Positions 45,214 to 54,345 of a stretch of DNA of 64,000 bases are shown one piece after another (the first letter of the stretch is position 1; each line of letters begins with the position of its first letter). The notes below the pieces were generated by a model, which made no database searches, was not told the DNA's origin, and was given only the letters and a program-made list of their open reading frames with translations. The position numbers were made by a program, and so were the translations under genes. The stretch is taken from positions 11,852 to 75,851 of the forward strand of contig CAZOOV010000013.1 in assembly GCA_964581515.1 (NCBI GenBank), in the 5' to 3' direction. The stretch comes from JACJVV01 sp964581515 (lineage in GTDB: Archaea > Nanobdellota > Nanobdellia > Woesearchaeales > JACJVV01).

Positions 45214-46155
45214 TTAATCATTATATACATTTAATGTGCTTCTTATCATATCTTTAATACTTCTTTTTGGTTTCCATCCTAAGATTCTTTTTGCTAATTT
45301 ATTTGATGCTACCAATATAGGAGGATCACCCTTTCTATTAGGTCCAAATTCATAAGGGAATTTTTTACCATGCACTTGGATGAATGTATCTACAAGTTGC
45401 TTTACACTGTATCCTTTTCCACTTCCTATGTTAATTATTCCATCATAGTCAGTATTGAGCGCTAGAATATGGGCATCTACAAGGTCATTGATATCAATGT
45501 AGTCTCTTATGCAAGTGCCATCTTTTGTCTTGTAATCTTTGCCAAATATGGTTAATTTTTCCCTCTTTTTTTTAATTACTTCCATGATTATCGGAAATAT
45601 GTTTCTGGCTTCTGGATCGATATAATTAAGACCGCCATCTCCTGCAACATTGAAGTATCTTAATGCTATGTAGTTTATGCCATGTATTTTATTATACCAT
45701 TCGATTGTTTTTTCCATGATCACTTTTGTATAACCATAATAGTTAATAGGGGCAGTAGGTGTTGACTCATCTATGATTTTTTTGTTTATCATACCATATA
45801 CAGCAGCGCTTGAGGAAAAGATTATCTTTTTAATGTTATGTTTGACCATACAGTTGAGGAGATTTATCATGCCTGTTACATTATCTGAGTATTTTACAGC
45901 ATTTTCCATTGATTCTTCAACAGCTTTGTAAGCAGAGAAATGCATTACAGCTTCTATCTTATTCTGTCTGAAGATTTTCTCTAATCTCTCTTTGTTTACT
46001 AGATCTATCTTATAGAATTTAGCTCTTTTGTCAACAAGGCTTTTTTTCCCTTTTGATAGATTATCTATTACAATTACAGAATGATTTTTATCTAAAAGTG
46101 ATTTGACTGCAGTACTGCCTATATAACCTGCCCCACCTGTGACTAATATTTTCAT
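45214..46155 (-). CDS. galE: UDP-glucose 4-epimerase
   Basis: 313 aa, slightly short for GalE. GGAGYIGSTAVK near 7-18, SAYKAVEESMENAVKY near 74-89, SSSAAVYG near 115-122, YYGYTKVIMEK near 139-149 and RYFNVAGD near 168-175. Interconverts UDP-glucose and UDP-galactose, possibly UDP-GlcNAc/GalNAc. Minus-strand TATA (46172-46186) is about 25 bp before the ATG. Convergent with the RHH fusion gene (27-bp gap). Confidence 0.92.
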   Translation of the reverse strand: MKILVTGGAGYIGSTAVKSLLDKNHSVIVIDNLSKGKKSLVDKRAKFYKIDLVNKERLEKIFRQNKIEAVMHFSAYKAVEESMENAVKYSDNVTGMINLLNCMVKHNIKKIIFSSSAAVYGMINKKIIDESTPTAPINYYGYTKVIMEKTIEWYNKIHGINYIALRYFNVAGDGGLNYIDPEARNIFPIIMEVIKKKREKLTIFGKDYKTKDGTCIRDYIDINDLVDAHILALNTDYDGIINIGSGKGYSVKQLVDTFIQVHGKKFPYEFGPNRKGDPPILVASNKLAKRILGWKPKRSIKDMIRSTLNVYND

Positions 46156-46256
46156 ATTTCTTGTTATGATACTGATTGTTTTTATACTTTATGCCTTGCA
46201 TTATTTCCTACTAGCGTAGCAAAAAGTATATATATAAGTTCCCTATTAAAAAAATC
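46156..46256. promoter_or_regulatory. Divergent leaderless promoters (galE and 46257 gene)
   Basis: Minus: AAGTATAAAAAC (about 46173-46184). Plus: AAAGTATATATATAAG (46222-46237), whose centre lies about 27 bp before ATG 46257, leaving no leader. Confidence 0.55.
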
Positions 46257-47015
46257 ATGGGGAACAAAGATTTTAATGCTTTTATGGATGGTTATATAGA
46301 CAATATTAGGACTAATGAACCAAAATCTCCTACGCGAGGTTCAAGTAATAAGAAAAAGAAGGAAGGGGATGAGAAAGTCCCTTCAGAAGTCAATGCTGAT
46401 TCAGTATATATCATAAAAAAACCAAAAACATGGTGGATGAATTTTCTTGAAAAGGTAACTGGTACTGATGAAGAAGATTTTGAAGAAAGGAAAAAAGAAG
46501 AAAAGAAGGAATCAGTGGAATCAGAACAACAATTCGAGCAAGAGCTTGATGAGATAAAGCATGAAGGAGAAAGAAAAGGTTTTTTTGCAAGGATTTTTGG
46601 TTTTTTCCAAAATGATGTGAATGAAGTTTATGAAGATCTTGATGATGAACAAAAGGCTGAGGAGATGCCTTATGTGTCTGAAACACATTCAGAAAGCATG
46701 GTTGATGATGAGATTGTAGAGAAATCATCATTATGGAGCAAAATTTGCGGCTTTTTTGGTATTGGTGCAGTAGAGAATTATGATGAAGATGCAGAATCCA
46801 TAAATGATGGAAGCGCAAAGCCACAGGAAGATAAGTCTATGGAAAAAATGATTGAGATGAAGGAAGATATGAAAGATCTTGCTGTAATTGCTACTGCAAC
46901 TTTCAAAAAACTGCCTAAAGAACAGTTTAAAATGTTTAAAGAATCAGCTGATTTCAAGAGATTTAAAGAGATTTTAGGAAAACATAACTTAATTAAGGTC
47001 AAGGAAAAATCTTAA
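46257..47015 (+). CDS. Acidic cytosolic protein with three short aromatic amphipathic segments
   Basis: 252 aa, no signal peptide, very Glu/Asp/Lys-rich and probably largely disordered. Three short aromatic segments punctuate it: KTWWMNFLEKVTG near 57-69, GFFARIFGFFQND near 103-115 and SLWSKICGFFGIG near 161-173, each followed by an acidic stretch (TDEEDFEE, VNEVYEDLDDE, AVENYDEDAE). These look like repeated membrane- or partner-binding helices. The C-terminus (about 198-250) is a helical domain. It is 1 bp from the downstream envelope gene, so the two are co-translated. No family recognised. Confidence 0.65.
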   Translation: MGNKDFNAFMDGYIDNIRTNEPKSPTRGSSNKKKKEGDEKVPSEVNADSVYIIKKPKTWWMNFLEKVTGTDEEDFEERKKEEKKESVESEQQFEQELDEIKHEGERKGFFARIFGFFQNDVNEVYEDLDDEQKAEEMPYVSETHSESMVDDEIVEKSSLWSKICGFFGIGAVENYDEDAESINDGSAKPQEDKSMEKMIEMKEDMKDLAVIATATFKKLPKEQFKMFKESADFKRFKEILGKHNLIKVKEKS

Positions 47016-47016
47016 A

Positions 47017-48315
47017 ATGAGAATATTTACCTTTCTAATTATAGTATCATTGCTTTCAGCTTGTGTATTATCGGATATCTCAATTAGTGATACTGAAGAA
47101 GAATATAAGATCGGGCAACGTGTTAATTTGACTGTAACACTCGATTATTCAAGCAATATTTATGGTTTTTTCGCATTGAAACTAATCTGTGATAATTCTG
47201 AGATAGAATATTTTAGGATGCCTCTTACAATAGAAGAAGATGAAGAGGTTGAGATTGTAGCAGCTCCTTTAAGATTATCAAATTCCATGGTAGATGAAAA
47301 TGATGAATGCCATATCTTGGCGCGTTTTTTTGATCAGGATAATGATGAGCTTATGGATGAGTTAACAGATCCATTTGAAGTTGTCTCAGGCTTTAATGCA
47401 AAGATTGAGCTGAATAAAACAACATATAGTCCTGGTGATACTTTAGTTGCAGATGTGAAAATAGATATTGATGAAGGAGCTAAGGTAAGAGTAGATATGT
47501 TCATAGACAGGAAGATGTCAAACTATGAATCTGAAGAAGGTGAATTTACAATCTCTTATATATTACCTTCTAGCGTTAAATCAGGCGAGCAGGAAATATT
47601 GTTCCAAATAGAGGATGATTTTGGTAATTTTGATGAGATCGAGAAAGACATCACAGTTTTATCATACCCAAATAGGATAGTTAATATGTTTTCAAGGAAG
47701 ACTTATTATGCTAACCAGGATGATGAGGAATTTTCATTCAAGCCTGTGCTTTATGATCAAGGAACAGAGGTGTTTGATGATAAGGCAATACTTGTAAAGG
47801 TTGTAGGTCCTGATGGAAAAGAAATTGCATCAGATACTGTGATCTCAACAGTGAGATTTACTATTCCTATAACTGTTGATATGAAGCCTGGAACTTATAA
47901 TGTTGTTTCTGTCTATCAAAACATTGAACAAGAATCAAGCTTTACAGTGTTGAATGCAGATTATGTTGAGCCTGAAGAGCCTGATATAATCGAGGAAGAA
48001 ATAATTGATAATGAAAGTGAGTCAAGCGAATCTGAAGAGACTGAAGAGATTGATGATAAGGACACTGAAGAAAAGCCTGATGATGGTAAAGGTGTTAATG
48101 TATGGAAATGGGCTTTTGGTATTTTAGTACTTTTTATACTGCTTTTTATCGCATATTCTTTTGGTAAAGGTTCTAAGAAAAGACATAAGAAAAGCTTGAA
48201 GAGTGATAAATTCTACAATATCCATAAGAAGGAAGAGAAAAAGTCAAAGAAAGAGAAACATCCTAAAGTGTTCAAGGCTAATCCTGATGAGCATGAAGAA
48301 GACGAAGAGTTCTGA
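47017..48315 (+). CDS. Surface beta-domain protein with C-terminal membrane anchor
   Basis: 432 aa. Signal peptide 1-16 followed by Cys in LLSAC (possible lipobox). Extracytoplasmic beta domains at about 20-125, 128-215 (SPGDTLVADVKIDIDEGAKV) and 218-315, then a Glu/Asp-rich linker 320-365, a membrane helix near 368-387 and a Lys-rich cytoplasmic tail. The domain style (KxTYxPGDTVxxxV) resembles macroglobulin/COG1361-type surface proteins of archaea. The upstream gene ends 1 bp before its ATG, so the acidic cytosolic protein may be its partner on the inner face. Confidence 0.7.
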   Translation: MRIFTFLIIVSLLSACVLSDISISDTEEEYKIGQRVNLTVTLDYSSNIYGFFALKLICDNSEIEYFRMPLTIEEDEEVEIVAAPLRLSNSMVDENDECHILARFFDQDNDELMDELTDPFEVVSGFNAKIELNKTTYSPGDTLVADVKIDIDEGAKVRVDMFIDRKMSNYESEEGEFTISYILPSSVKSGEQEILFQIEDDFGNFDEIEKDITVLSYPNRIVNMFSRKTYYANQDDEEFSFKPVLYDQGTEVFDDKAILVKVVGPDGKEIASDTVISTVRFTIPITVDMKPGTYNVVSVYQNIEQESSFTVLNADYVEPEEPDIIEEEIIDNESESSESEETEEIDDKDTEEKPDDGKGVNVWKWAFGILVLFILLFIAYSFGKGSKKRHKKSLKSDKFYNIHKKEEKKSKKEKHPKVFKANPDEHEEDEEF

Positions 48316-48396
48316 TTATCTTTTATTGTTATTTTTATGACTTCTATTTTTTACAAGATAAATTCTTATAAATTTTGATCATTTTTTCTTATTGAT

Positions 48397-48744
48397 ATGG
48401 GAAAGGGATCAAAACTTGTCGGAGCAGGACTTGTGGCAATAGGTGCTGCAGCATTAAGCGGACTTTATGGTTTGGCTAGAATATGCAAGATAGAACTAAG
48501 AGAAATGAAGCATAGGAATGAATTAATTGAAGGTGTTAGATTATATCTACGAAAAGCACATGGAGACGATTGGTCAGGATATGATGCACAGGTGGATCTT
48601 GCACAAAGAGGAGGTATTGATACTGATTTAATTCTTCATGATCTTCCTTTATCCTTATATGATGAAAAGTTCTGGAAGAATCCAAGTCTAGAGCAAGCCT
48701 TAGAATCCTATCAGGCTGAATATGGCCCTTTGAAAGGCATGTGA
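48397..48744 (+). CDS. Small protein of unknown function with N-terminal hydrophobic segment
   Basis: 115 aa. Residues 6-28 (LVGAGLVAIGAAALSGLYGLARI) form a Gly/Ala-rich membrane or signal-anchor helix; the rest is soluble and charged (HGDDWSGYDAQVDLAQRGGIDTDLI). TATA CTTATAAATTTT (48367-48378) lies about 25 bp before the ATG, consistent with a leaderless transcript. No family recognised. Confidence 0.6.
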   Translation: MGKGSKLVGAGLVAIGAAALSGLYGLARICKIELREMKHRNELIEGVRLYLRKAHGDDWSGYDAQVDLAQRGGIDTDLILHDLPLSLYDEKFWKNPSLEQALESYQAEYGPLKGM

Positions 48745-48869
48745 ATTGTTTGCTATTTTCTATTCTTATTATGTTATTATGCCATAATCTTAGTTAGAGT
48801 TATCATCTTTTCTTTCTTTATTACTATATAATAGTAACATTTATAAAAGATAAAATCTATGTTAGTCTG

Positions 48870-50765
48870 ATGAGTGAAGTTTTAGATTCATTGGCTGATG
48901 TAAGTGAACAATTAGAAGACCGGACTAGAAATAGCTCTGTTACTTCTCTTTCTGATCTTAGTTCTGATCCTATAGAGGTTATGTATTGGCAGACTTTTTT
49001 GTTAGGCAGAGATGATGCAGTAGAAGCATCAGATTTCATGACAGATGAGCTGAAAAAACTAAATGGGATCCAGGGGAATTCTTTAGAAACCTCTTTATTG
49101 AGTCCTATCTTTTATGCTACTATCTATAAAAAAGCAAGAGTTGAGATGTGTTCTAGACTCGGAATTCCTTTTCTTGATTCAATCTATGATGATATAGAGA
49201 ACATCGCTTCTTATTGTGAGGAAGTTGGTGTGAGTTTTTCATCTAAACTGCATGAGTTAGGAGGACTTAATGCTCTTGGATCAAATAATCTTGTTGATGT
49301 CAGCAAACTTCTTGTTGCTTGGACTCAAATGTATGAGGAGGCGCAAGAAAAGAATCTATTTGGTCAGAAGATTGTGCATAAAGAGGATACTGAAGAAGGA
49401 CATCTGACTGCTGAATTCCAATTCAATGGTCCTCCTGAAGAAGAAAAACCATCGTTAGATAATTTTGATGTTGAGAAACTTTTAATGTATTTTATACTTG
49501 AAAGGAGATATACAAATGAATTTGCAGAGAATGCAAAAGGTGCATCTGATTTAAGACTAGGGGATGAATGTTTCTCTTTCTGTCCTACTAAAGGTGTTCT
49601 TGTATATGATAGCAAGACAGCTGGATTTAAGAGCGCTGTTGGTAATATTGTGTTTAATCCTTTGAATCATAGTGGCAAAGCGTATAAATTTTTTACAGAT
49701 TTTTTTCAGACTTTAGTAGGAGATGATCTAGCAACACCTGTATCCATAATCGAGGCTGAAGATGGTGCATATAATGTTATGCTGCATGAGTCAGATGATC
49801 TGGAAGTATTTCTGGGAAGCGATGCTGATCCTTATGAGAAATATAAAGCCATTGCAGATGATCTGATGAAACATGCGAGGTTAGAAGAGGCTTTAGTTCC
49901 ATATACAATCCATGAAGATAATAATGTAAATATGAAAGTGAGGCTTTTTGAAGGTCTTGTAACTATATGGTTGACTTTTACAGTACCACAGCATGATTAT
50001 GAGAAAGAGATGTTGGAAAGTTTAGTATTAGGACGTGATTCAGATATGAAAACAAGATTAGCTAAGGAGTCTGAATATGATATTCAAGATGGAGAAAAAC
50101 CCGAGGATAGAAAAAGATCTATTGTTTTAGGAGTTAATCCTGTATTAGATGATTTGTCTGAAAAAGGGAGACAATTTATATCTGATTATCTTAGTATTGA
50201 AGGTCTTGAGGCATTGAATTGTTTTGTTGATCTTGATGCACAGCCTTCTAATTATTTTGTAAATGGGAAGATCAATGATCTCGATAAGATAAAATATGGT
50301 TCTCCTGTATATACAGCAGCTAGATTGCTTGGACATCCTTCTGTCCAGAGTTTTTTAGCTGGTCTAGATGGGGATTCTGAAGAAAAGTTTTTTGAAAGAT
50401 ATGTGCAGGAATCTGATGATCACAATGTTAAGAGAGCATCAGAGAGTGTTAAGAATAATCTTGGATTTGTTAGAGACGATCATTTATTTGGACTTTACGC
50501 TGCTAGGAAATTAAATGCAGTAAATGCTTCTTGTGATGATAGTATGGCTGCGAAGCTACATTTGTCTTTTGATGCACATAAGGCTTATATCAATGCTTTT
50601 CATGTGATGAGTTATGAATGCAGGGCTGATGATAGAGATTCAGCTGTTGGTTATTTAAGGATTGCTCTTGATCAACTTGATAGACCAGAATTTATGGATT
50701 TTAGAGAAGCTTATGTTGGTGCTATAGGCCAGAGTAAGCATGCTCATCTGCTTGAAAAATTATAA
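48870..50765 (+). CDS. Large soluble protein of unknown function
   Basis: 631 aa, no signal peptide or membrane helix, acidic, mostly helical at the N-terminus (1-150) with a mixed alpha/beta middle (about 185-400) and helical C-terminus. No catalytic motif is evident. TATA TTTATAAAAG (48840-48849) lies about 26 bp before the ATG, so it is probably leaderless. Amino-acid style resembles the unknown proteins at 51821, 52231 and 56621; this cluster may be a lineage-specific set. No function proposed. Confidence 0.65.
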   Translation: MSEVLDSLADVSEQLEDRTRNSSVTSLSDLSSDPIEVMYWQTFLLGRDDAVEASDFMTDELKKLNGIQGNSLETSLLSPIFYATIYKKARVEMCSRLGIPFLDSIYDDIENIASYCEEVGVSFSSKLHELGGLNALGSNNLVDVSKLLVAWTQMYEEAQEKNLFGQKIVHKEDTEEGHLTAEFQFNGPPEEEKPSLDNFDVEKLLMYFILERRYTNEFAENAKGASDLRLGDECFSFCPTKGVLVYDSKTAGFKSAVGNIVFNPLNHSGKAYKFFTDFFQTLVGDDLATPVSIIEAEDGAYNVMLHESDDLEVFLGSDADPYEKYKAIADDLMKHARLEEALVPYTIHEDNNVNMKVRLFEGLVTIWLTFTVPQHDYEKEMLESLVLGRDSDMKTRLAKESEYDIQDGEKPEDRKRSIVLGVNPVLDDLSEKGRQFISDYLSIEGLEALNCFVDLDAQPSNYFVNGKINDLDKIKYGSPVYTAARLLGHPSVQSFLAGLDGDSEEKFFERYVQESDDHNVKRASESVKNNLGFVRDDHLFGLYAARKLNAVNASCDDSMAAKLHLSFDAHKAYINAFHVMSYECRADDRDSAVGYLRIALDQLDRPEFMDFREAYVGAIGQSKHAHLLEKL

Positions 50766-50772
50766 GATATCT

Positions 50773-50820
50773 ATTAAATAATTTATTCATAAGATAATTT
50801 ATCTATAAAATAATTTATAT
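50773..50820. repeat. Three imperfect tandem copies of an ATAATTTAT-core repeat
   Basis: Copies ATTAAATAATTTATTC, ATAAGATAATTTATCT and ATAAAATAATTTATAT follow each other between the 48870 gene and the convergent AbrB-PhoU gene, overlapping the latter's stop. Same core as the perfect tandem at 19773-19804. May act as a bidirectional terminator. Confidence 0.65.
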
Positions 50821-51666
50821 CAGTAATTCTATATGGTGCAATTGCTCTAATACCTGTTTGAATTGGTAAGAAATATTCTGGTCTGATGTTATGTTGTCAA
50901 AATTTTTGTATAGGTCGGTTCTTATATCTTTTAGCTTCATTAAGTTTTTAGTTGATGAGAAATAGGAAATATATATCTTTTTGAAATAATCAAGAATTTG
51001 ATTGCTCAATCTTATTGTTTTAGTCGAAGGCTTTGCTTTTACTCTTAAGTCTCCTAAGAGATCCCCTATTATTTCTATTTTATCTATTACTGTTGCAATA
51101 TCAAGCGCTCTACTAATACTTTCAAAATATCCTTTAGATAAGACACGCATGCAGTAATTCGCTAGTTTATTGTTTTCTTTTTCAACACTTATTGAGGATG
51201 GATGACTTTTGCCTTTCTTCATCTCATTAATCGTATCTTCCATGAAACCCATTGTGACTATGAATAATCTTTTGAGCATTGTTTCGAATTCTTCTTCTTT
51301 TACATTTGCTACATTTCTTATTATGCATGAATGCTCATCTTGTTCAACAATCTCAAATCCTAAAAGCTCATCTATTTTCTCTATTATTTTTGAAGTTGGT
51401 AGTTTACTATCGAATTTCAGAATCACTTCATCATAACCTTGTTTATAGAGGTTTAAGAGATATCTTTTCATGAATGGTTTATCTCTCGTGAAATGAAGCG
51501 TTTTTGATATCATTTCAGCTTCTTTGCCTGCTTTGATGAGAATTGTCTTTCCCATTAAATTAAGGTTAATTTCATCCCCTTTCTTTAGGCCATTTTGTTT
51601 TGTCCATCTATATGGGAGTGATACAGTCAGACTGCTAGCTCCATGCTGGACAATTTTTCTTATCAT
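50815..51666 (-). CDS. AbrB (SpoVT-type) - PhoU-like regulator
   Basis: 283 aa. Residues 1-46 are a swapped-hairpin AbrB DNA-binding domain (IVQHGASSLTVSLPYRWTKQNGLKKGDEI). Residues about 100-280 are two PhoU-like helical bundles. This fusion is common in archaea and usually linked to phosphate-responsive control. A TATA TATTTAAATC (51688-51697 on the plus reading) lies about 26 bp from the ATG, so the mRNA is leaderless. No phosphate transporter is in the window. Confidence 0.88.
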   Translation of the reverse strand: MIRKIVQHGASSLTVSLPYRWTKQNGLKKGDEINLNLMGKTILIKAGKEAEMISKTLHFTRDKPFMKRYLLNLYKQGYDEVILKFDSKLPTSKIIEKIDELLGFEIVEQDEHSCIIRNVANVKEEEFETMLKRLFIVTMGFMEDTINEMKKGKSHPSSISVEKENNKLANYCMRVLSKGYFESISRALDIATVIDKIEIIGDLLGDLRVKAKPSTKTIRLSNQILDYFKKIYISYFSSTKNLMKLKDIRTDLYKNFDNITSDQNISYQFKQVLEQLHHIELLI

Positions 51667-51820
51667 AACAGTTGTTGAAACGGCGATCTATTTAAATCTT
51701 TTGGAAAGTATATACAAAATAAAAAATATATATTTAATGTGGAAAAAGTATATATAATTATCTGTGACTACTTTTGAGTATCTAGGGGGTTGGCAGCTAG
51801 GTTTATCTGGGGGAAATAAA
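51667..51820. promoter_or_regulatory. Divergent promoter with multiple TATA-like elements and duplicated G5 motif
   Basis: TATA-like stretches occur at 51688-51697 (minus gene), 51705-51737 and AGTATATATAATTA (51747-51760, plus gene). The plus leader then contains TATCTAGGGGG (51779-51789) and TATCTGGGGG (51804-51813); the second is 7 nt before ATG 51821. The first copy may be a decoy or alternative ribosome site. Confidence 0.5.
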
Positions 51821-52168
51821 ATGATAGAAGAAAGAGTCAATGAATATATCAGATTGATAGATGAAGATGTTCAGGATATATTGGATAAAGAGTCAAGCGT
51901 ATATGGTGTTATTGATCTAGCTAAAGCAGCACCTGATCTTGGTTTTGAAGATATTGCAGAACAATTGCCAGGATCTGCTTGGGTTCCTTTGAAATCAGAT
52001 CAGTATTCTTGTGGGATAAGTGCAAATGCAACAGATTGCGGGGCATTAGCTAAGCTTGAATCTGGATTAATAGTTTATGAGGACGCTGTAAAGTTGGCTG
52101 GGATGGAAGCAGGCAAAGATTATACGCCTTTCAGATTTCCAAGTGAAATTACCTTGAAATTTTGTTAA
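51821..52168 (+). CDS. Small acidic protein of unknown function
   Basis: 115 aa from ATG 51821, chosen because of the G5 ribosome site 7 nt upstream; the in-frame GTG at 51764 lies at or before the expected transcription start. Cytosolic, helical N-terminus (VNEYIRLIDEDVQDILDKE), later four Cys (three within 60-80, one at the C-terminus). No family recognised. Likely co-transcribed with the 52231 gene, which has its own G5 site. Confidence 0.6.
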   Translation: MIEERVNEYIRLIDEDVQDILDKESSVYGVIDLAKAAPDLGFEDIAEQLPGSAWVPLKSDQYSCGISANATDCGALAKLESGLIVYEDAVKLAGMEAGKDYTPFRFPSEITLKFC

Positions 52169-52230
52169 TAATAATAGGTCATAATGATGGGTCATAATTA
52201 ATTTAATAATGAAACATAGGGGGAATAAAA

Positions 52231-52809
52231 ATGTTTGAAGATCAAAAATTTGAAGAAATAGGAAAAATAATTCCTGGAAAGCTTGTTATTAAGTTTCCTG
52301 GGACTGATATTAATATGCTTTATGATGAGAGTACAGTATATATCAATGAAGCAGGATCAACAGGTTATGCTTCACTAGGCATTAGGGATGTTGAATGCAG
52401 TGAAGCAGGTGAAGTAGAAGGTCTTTCTGGAATGGTCGGGAGGCAGCTTATGGATCAATTGAGTGATCCTGATATAAGGGATCAAGTTAAGCAAATGCTT
52501 GCTAATGTAGATCATCCTTTCTTTTATTCAAAGGCTGAAGATGGAACTGAGATAATAAGTCTTATTGGCATGAGTGGTGAATATTCAGTGGATAGTCAAA
52601 GCATTGAGGGTGTTGTAGTAGCTTCATATGCTACACATGGTCAGATTCCTGCTGCAAGCCAGGTATATAATCACCATATGCAAGCAGTGGGAGATAGGGT
52701 ACTTGCATCAGACAGATCTGCTTTAGAAAAAGATGTAATGCAGTTTGTTTCAAAAGCTAATTCGGTTTATGAAAAAGCTTTGGAAGCAATGCAAGAGTCT
52801 TTGTTTTAG
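52231..52809 (+). CDS. Soluble protein of unknown function
   Basis: 192 aa, no membrane segment. N-terminal beta-rich part (GKLVIKFPGTDINMLYDESTVYINEAGST), a helical middle (SGMVGRQLMDQLSDPDIRDQVKQML) and helical C-terminus. G5 ribosome site at 52219-52223, 7 nt before the ATG, and a long T-rich terminator after the stop suggest strong expression. No family recognised. Confidence 0.6.
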   Translation: MFEDQKFEEIGKIIPGKLVIKFPGTDINMLYDESTVYINEAGSTGYASLGIRDVECSEAGEVEGLSGMVGRQLMDQLSDPDIRDQVKQMLANVDHPFFYSKAEDGTEIISLIGMSGEYSVDSQSIEGVVVASYATHGQIPAASQVYNHHMQAVGDRVLASDRSALEKDVMQFVSKANSVYEKALEAMQESLF

Positions 52810-52873
52810 ACTCTTTATTTTTTGTTTATTTCTTATTTTTATCTTGCTTTGTGTTTTTTTCTCTTTATTCTTC
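52810..52873 (+). terminator. T-rich convergent terminator region
   Basis: Runs of T up to seven long over about 60 bp between two convergent stop codons, serving the plus-strand genes. Confidence 0.5.
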
Positions 52874-54343
52874 TCAATATCTGTAATGCTCTGGTTTGTA
52901 TGGTCCTTCTACCTTGACTCCTATATAATCTGCTTGCTCTTTTGAGAGTTTTGTGAGTTTTGCTCCTAACTGATCAAGGTGAAGTCTTGCAACTTCTTCG
53001 TCCAGTTCCTTGCTTAGCATGTAGACTGCAACTTTTCGATCCGGATTCTTTGCAATATCGATCTGAGCAATAGTCTGGTTTGTGAATGAGTTGCTCATTA
53101 CAAAGCTTGGATGACCTGTTGCACAACCGAGATTGATAAGTCTTCCTTCAGCAAGGATATATATGGAATGGCCATCAGGGAACGTATACCTATGAACCGG
53201 ACATTCACTTCCTTTAATTTCTTCTTTTTTGATACCTGGCCAATTTTCTAGTTTTGACATCTGTATCTCATTATCGAAATGGCCTATATTGCAGACGATC
53301 GCTTGATCCTTCATCTTGCTCATATGTTCTGCTGTGATTATGTCCTTATTTCCTGTAGTTGTGACATAGATGTCTGCTTCAGGAAGTGCGTCTTCAACCG
53401 GCATAACTCTATAGCCAGCCATGCATGCTTGAAGTGCACATATAGGATCAACCTCAGATATTATGACTTTTGCTTTCTCATTATTCATTGATTCAGCTGA
53501 GCCTTTTCCTACATCTCCATATCCGCAAACCATTGCTGTCTTTCCAGAGATGAGTACATCCATCGCTCTTTTTATTCCATCAGGAAGAGAATGCCTGCAG
53601 CCATATACATTGTCAAATTTACTCTTGGTGACTGAATCATTTACATTAATTGCCGGAAACAAAAGTTCACCTTTCTCTTCCATCTGAATTAACCTATGGA
53701 CTCCTGTTGTTGTCTCTTCGCTAACGCCTATTACTTTTTCAGCGACATTATGCCATTTTTTTGGATCATCTTTTAGACATTCCTTCAATACATTATTGAT
53801 TATCTGGAGTTCCTGATTGTCTGTTGGTTCATCCAAGATTGATGCATCTTTCTCTGCAGCGACCCCTCTATGGATAATAAGTGTAGCGTCTCCTCCATCA
53901 TCTACTATTTGGTCAGGTCCTGATCCGTCAGGCCATGTTAATGCTTTCAGAGTACAATCCCAGTAATCTTCTAAGCTTTCTCCTTTCCATGCAAACACCG
54001 GAACACCTGCTTTTGCAATAGCTGCTGCAGCATGATCTTGCGTTGAGAATATATTGCAGGAGCACCATCTTACATCCGCTCCAAGCTCAACCAATGTTTC
54101 AATAAGGACTGCAGTCTGGATGGTCATATGCAGGCTGCCCATGATCTTTTTTCCTTTCAATGGTTTTTCAGGACCGTATTTCTTTCTTGTTGCCATAAGT
54201 CCTGGCATCTCTTTTTCTGCTATGCCAATCTCTTTTCTTCCGAAATCTGCTAGTGATATATCTTTGATCTTGAAATCTTGATCTTGTGTATTATTATCAA
54301 GTGTATTGTTATTCTTGTTTTGATCTTCATTGTTATTTTCCAT
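52874..54343 (-). CDS. ahcY: S-adenosylhomocysteine hydrolase, bacterial/eukaryotic-type
   Basis: 489 aa including an Asn-rich N-terminal extension of about 25 residues. Splits SAH into adenosine and homocysteine with bound NAD. MGSLHMTIQTAVLIETL near 68-84, FSTQDHAAAAIAKAGVPVFAWKGE near 99-122, NVNDSVTKSKFDN near 232-244, GYGDVGKGSA near 271-280 and the C-terminal Lys/Tyr segment YKPEHYRY. The roughly 40-residue insertion near 160-200 and the KPEHYRY tail are typical of bacterial/eukaryotic enzymes and absent from most archaeal ones, suggesting acquisition. A classic GGAGGAG site precedes it, 2 bp after the HAD gene. Confidence 0.95.
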   Translation of the reverse strand: MENNNEDQNKNNNTLDNNTQDQDFKIKDISLADFGRKEIGIAEKEMPGLMATRKKYGPEKPLKGKKIMGSLHMTIQTAVLIETLVELGADVRWCSCNIFSTQDHAAAAIAKAGVPVFAWKGESLEDYWDCTLKALTWPDGSGPDQIVDDGGDATLIIHRGVAAEKDASILDEPTDNQELQIINNVLKECLKDDPKKWHNVAEKVIGVSEETTTGVHRLIQMEEKGELLFPAINVNDSVTKSKFDNVYGCRHSLPDGIKRAMDVLISGKTAMVCGYGDVGKGSAESMNNEKAKVIISEVDPICALQACMAGYRVMPVEDALPEADIYVTTTGNKDIITAEHMSKMKDQAIVCNIGHFDNEIQMSKLENWPGIKKEEIKGSECPVHRYTFPDGHSIYILAEGRLINLGCATGHPSFVMSNSFTNQTIAQIDIAKNPDRKVAVYMLSKELDEEVARLHLDQLGAKLTKLSKEQADYIGVKVEGPYKPEHYRY

Positions 54344-54345
54344 TT

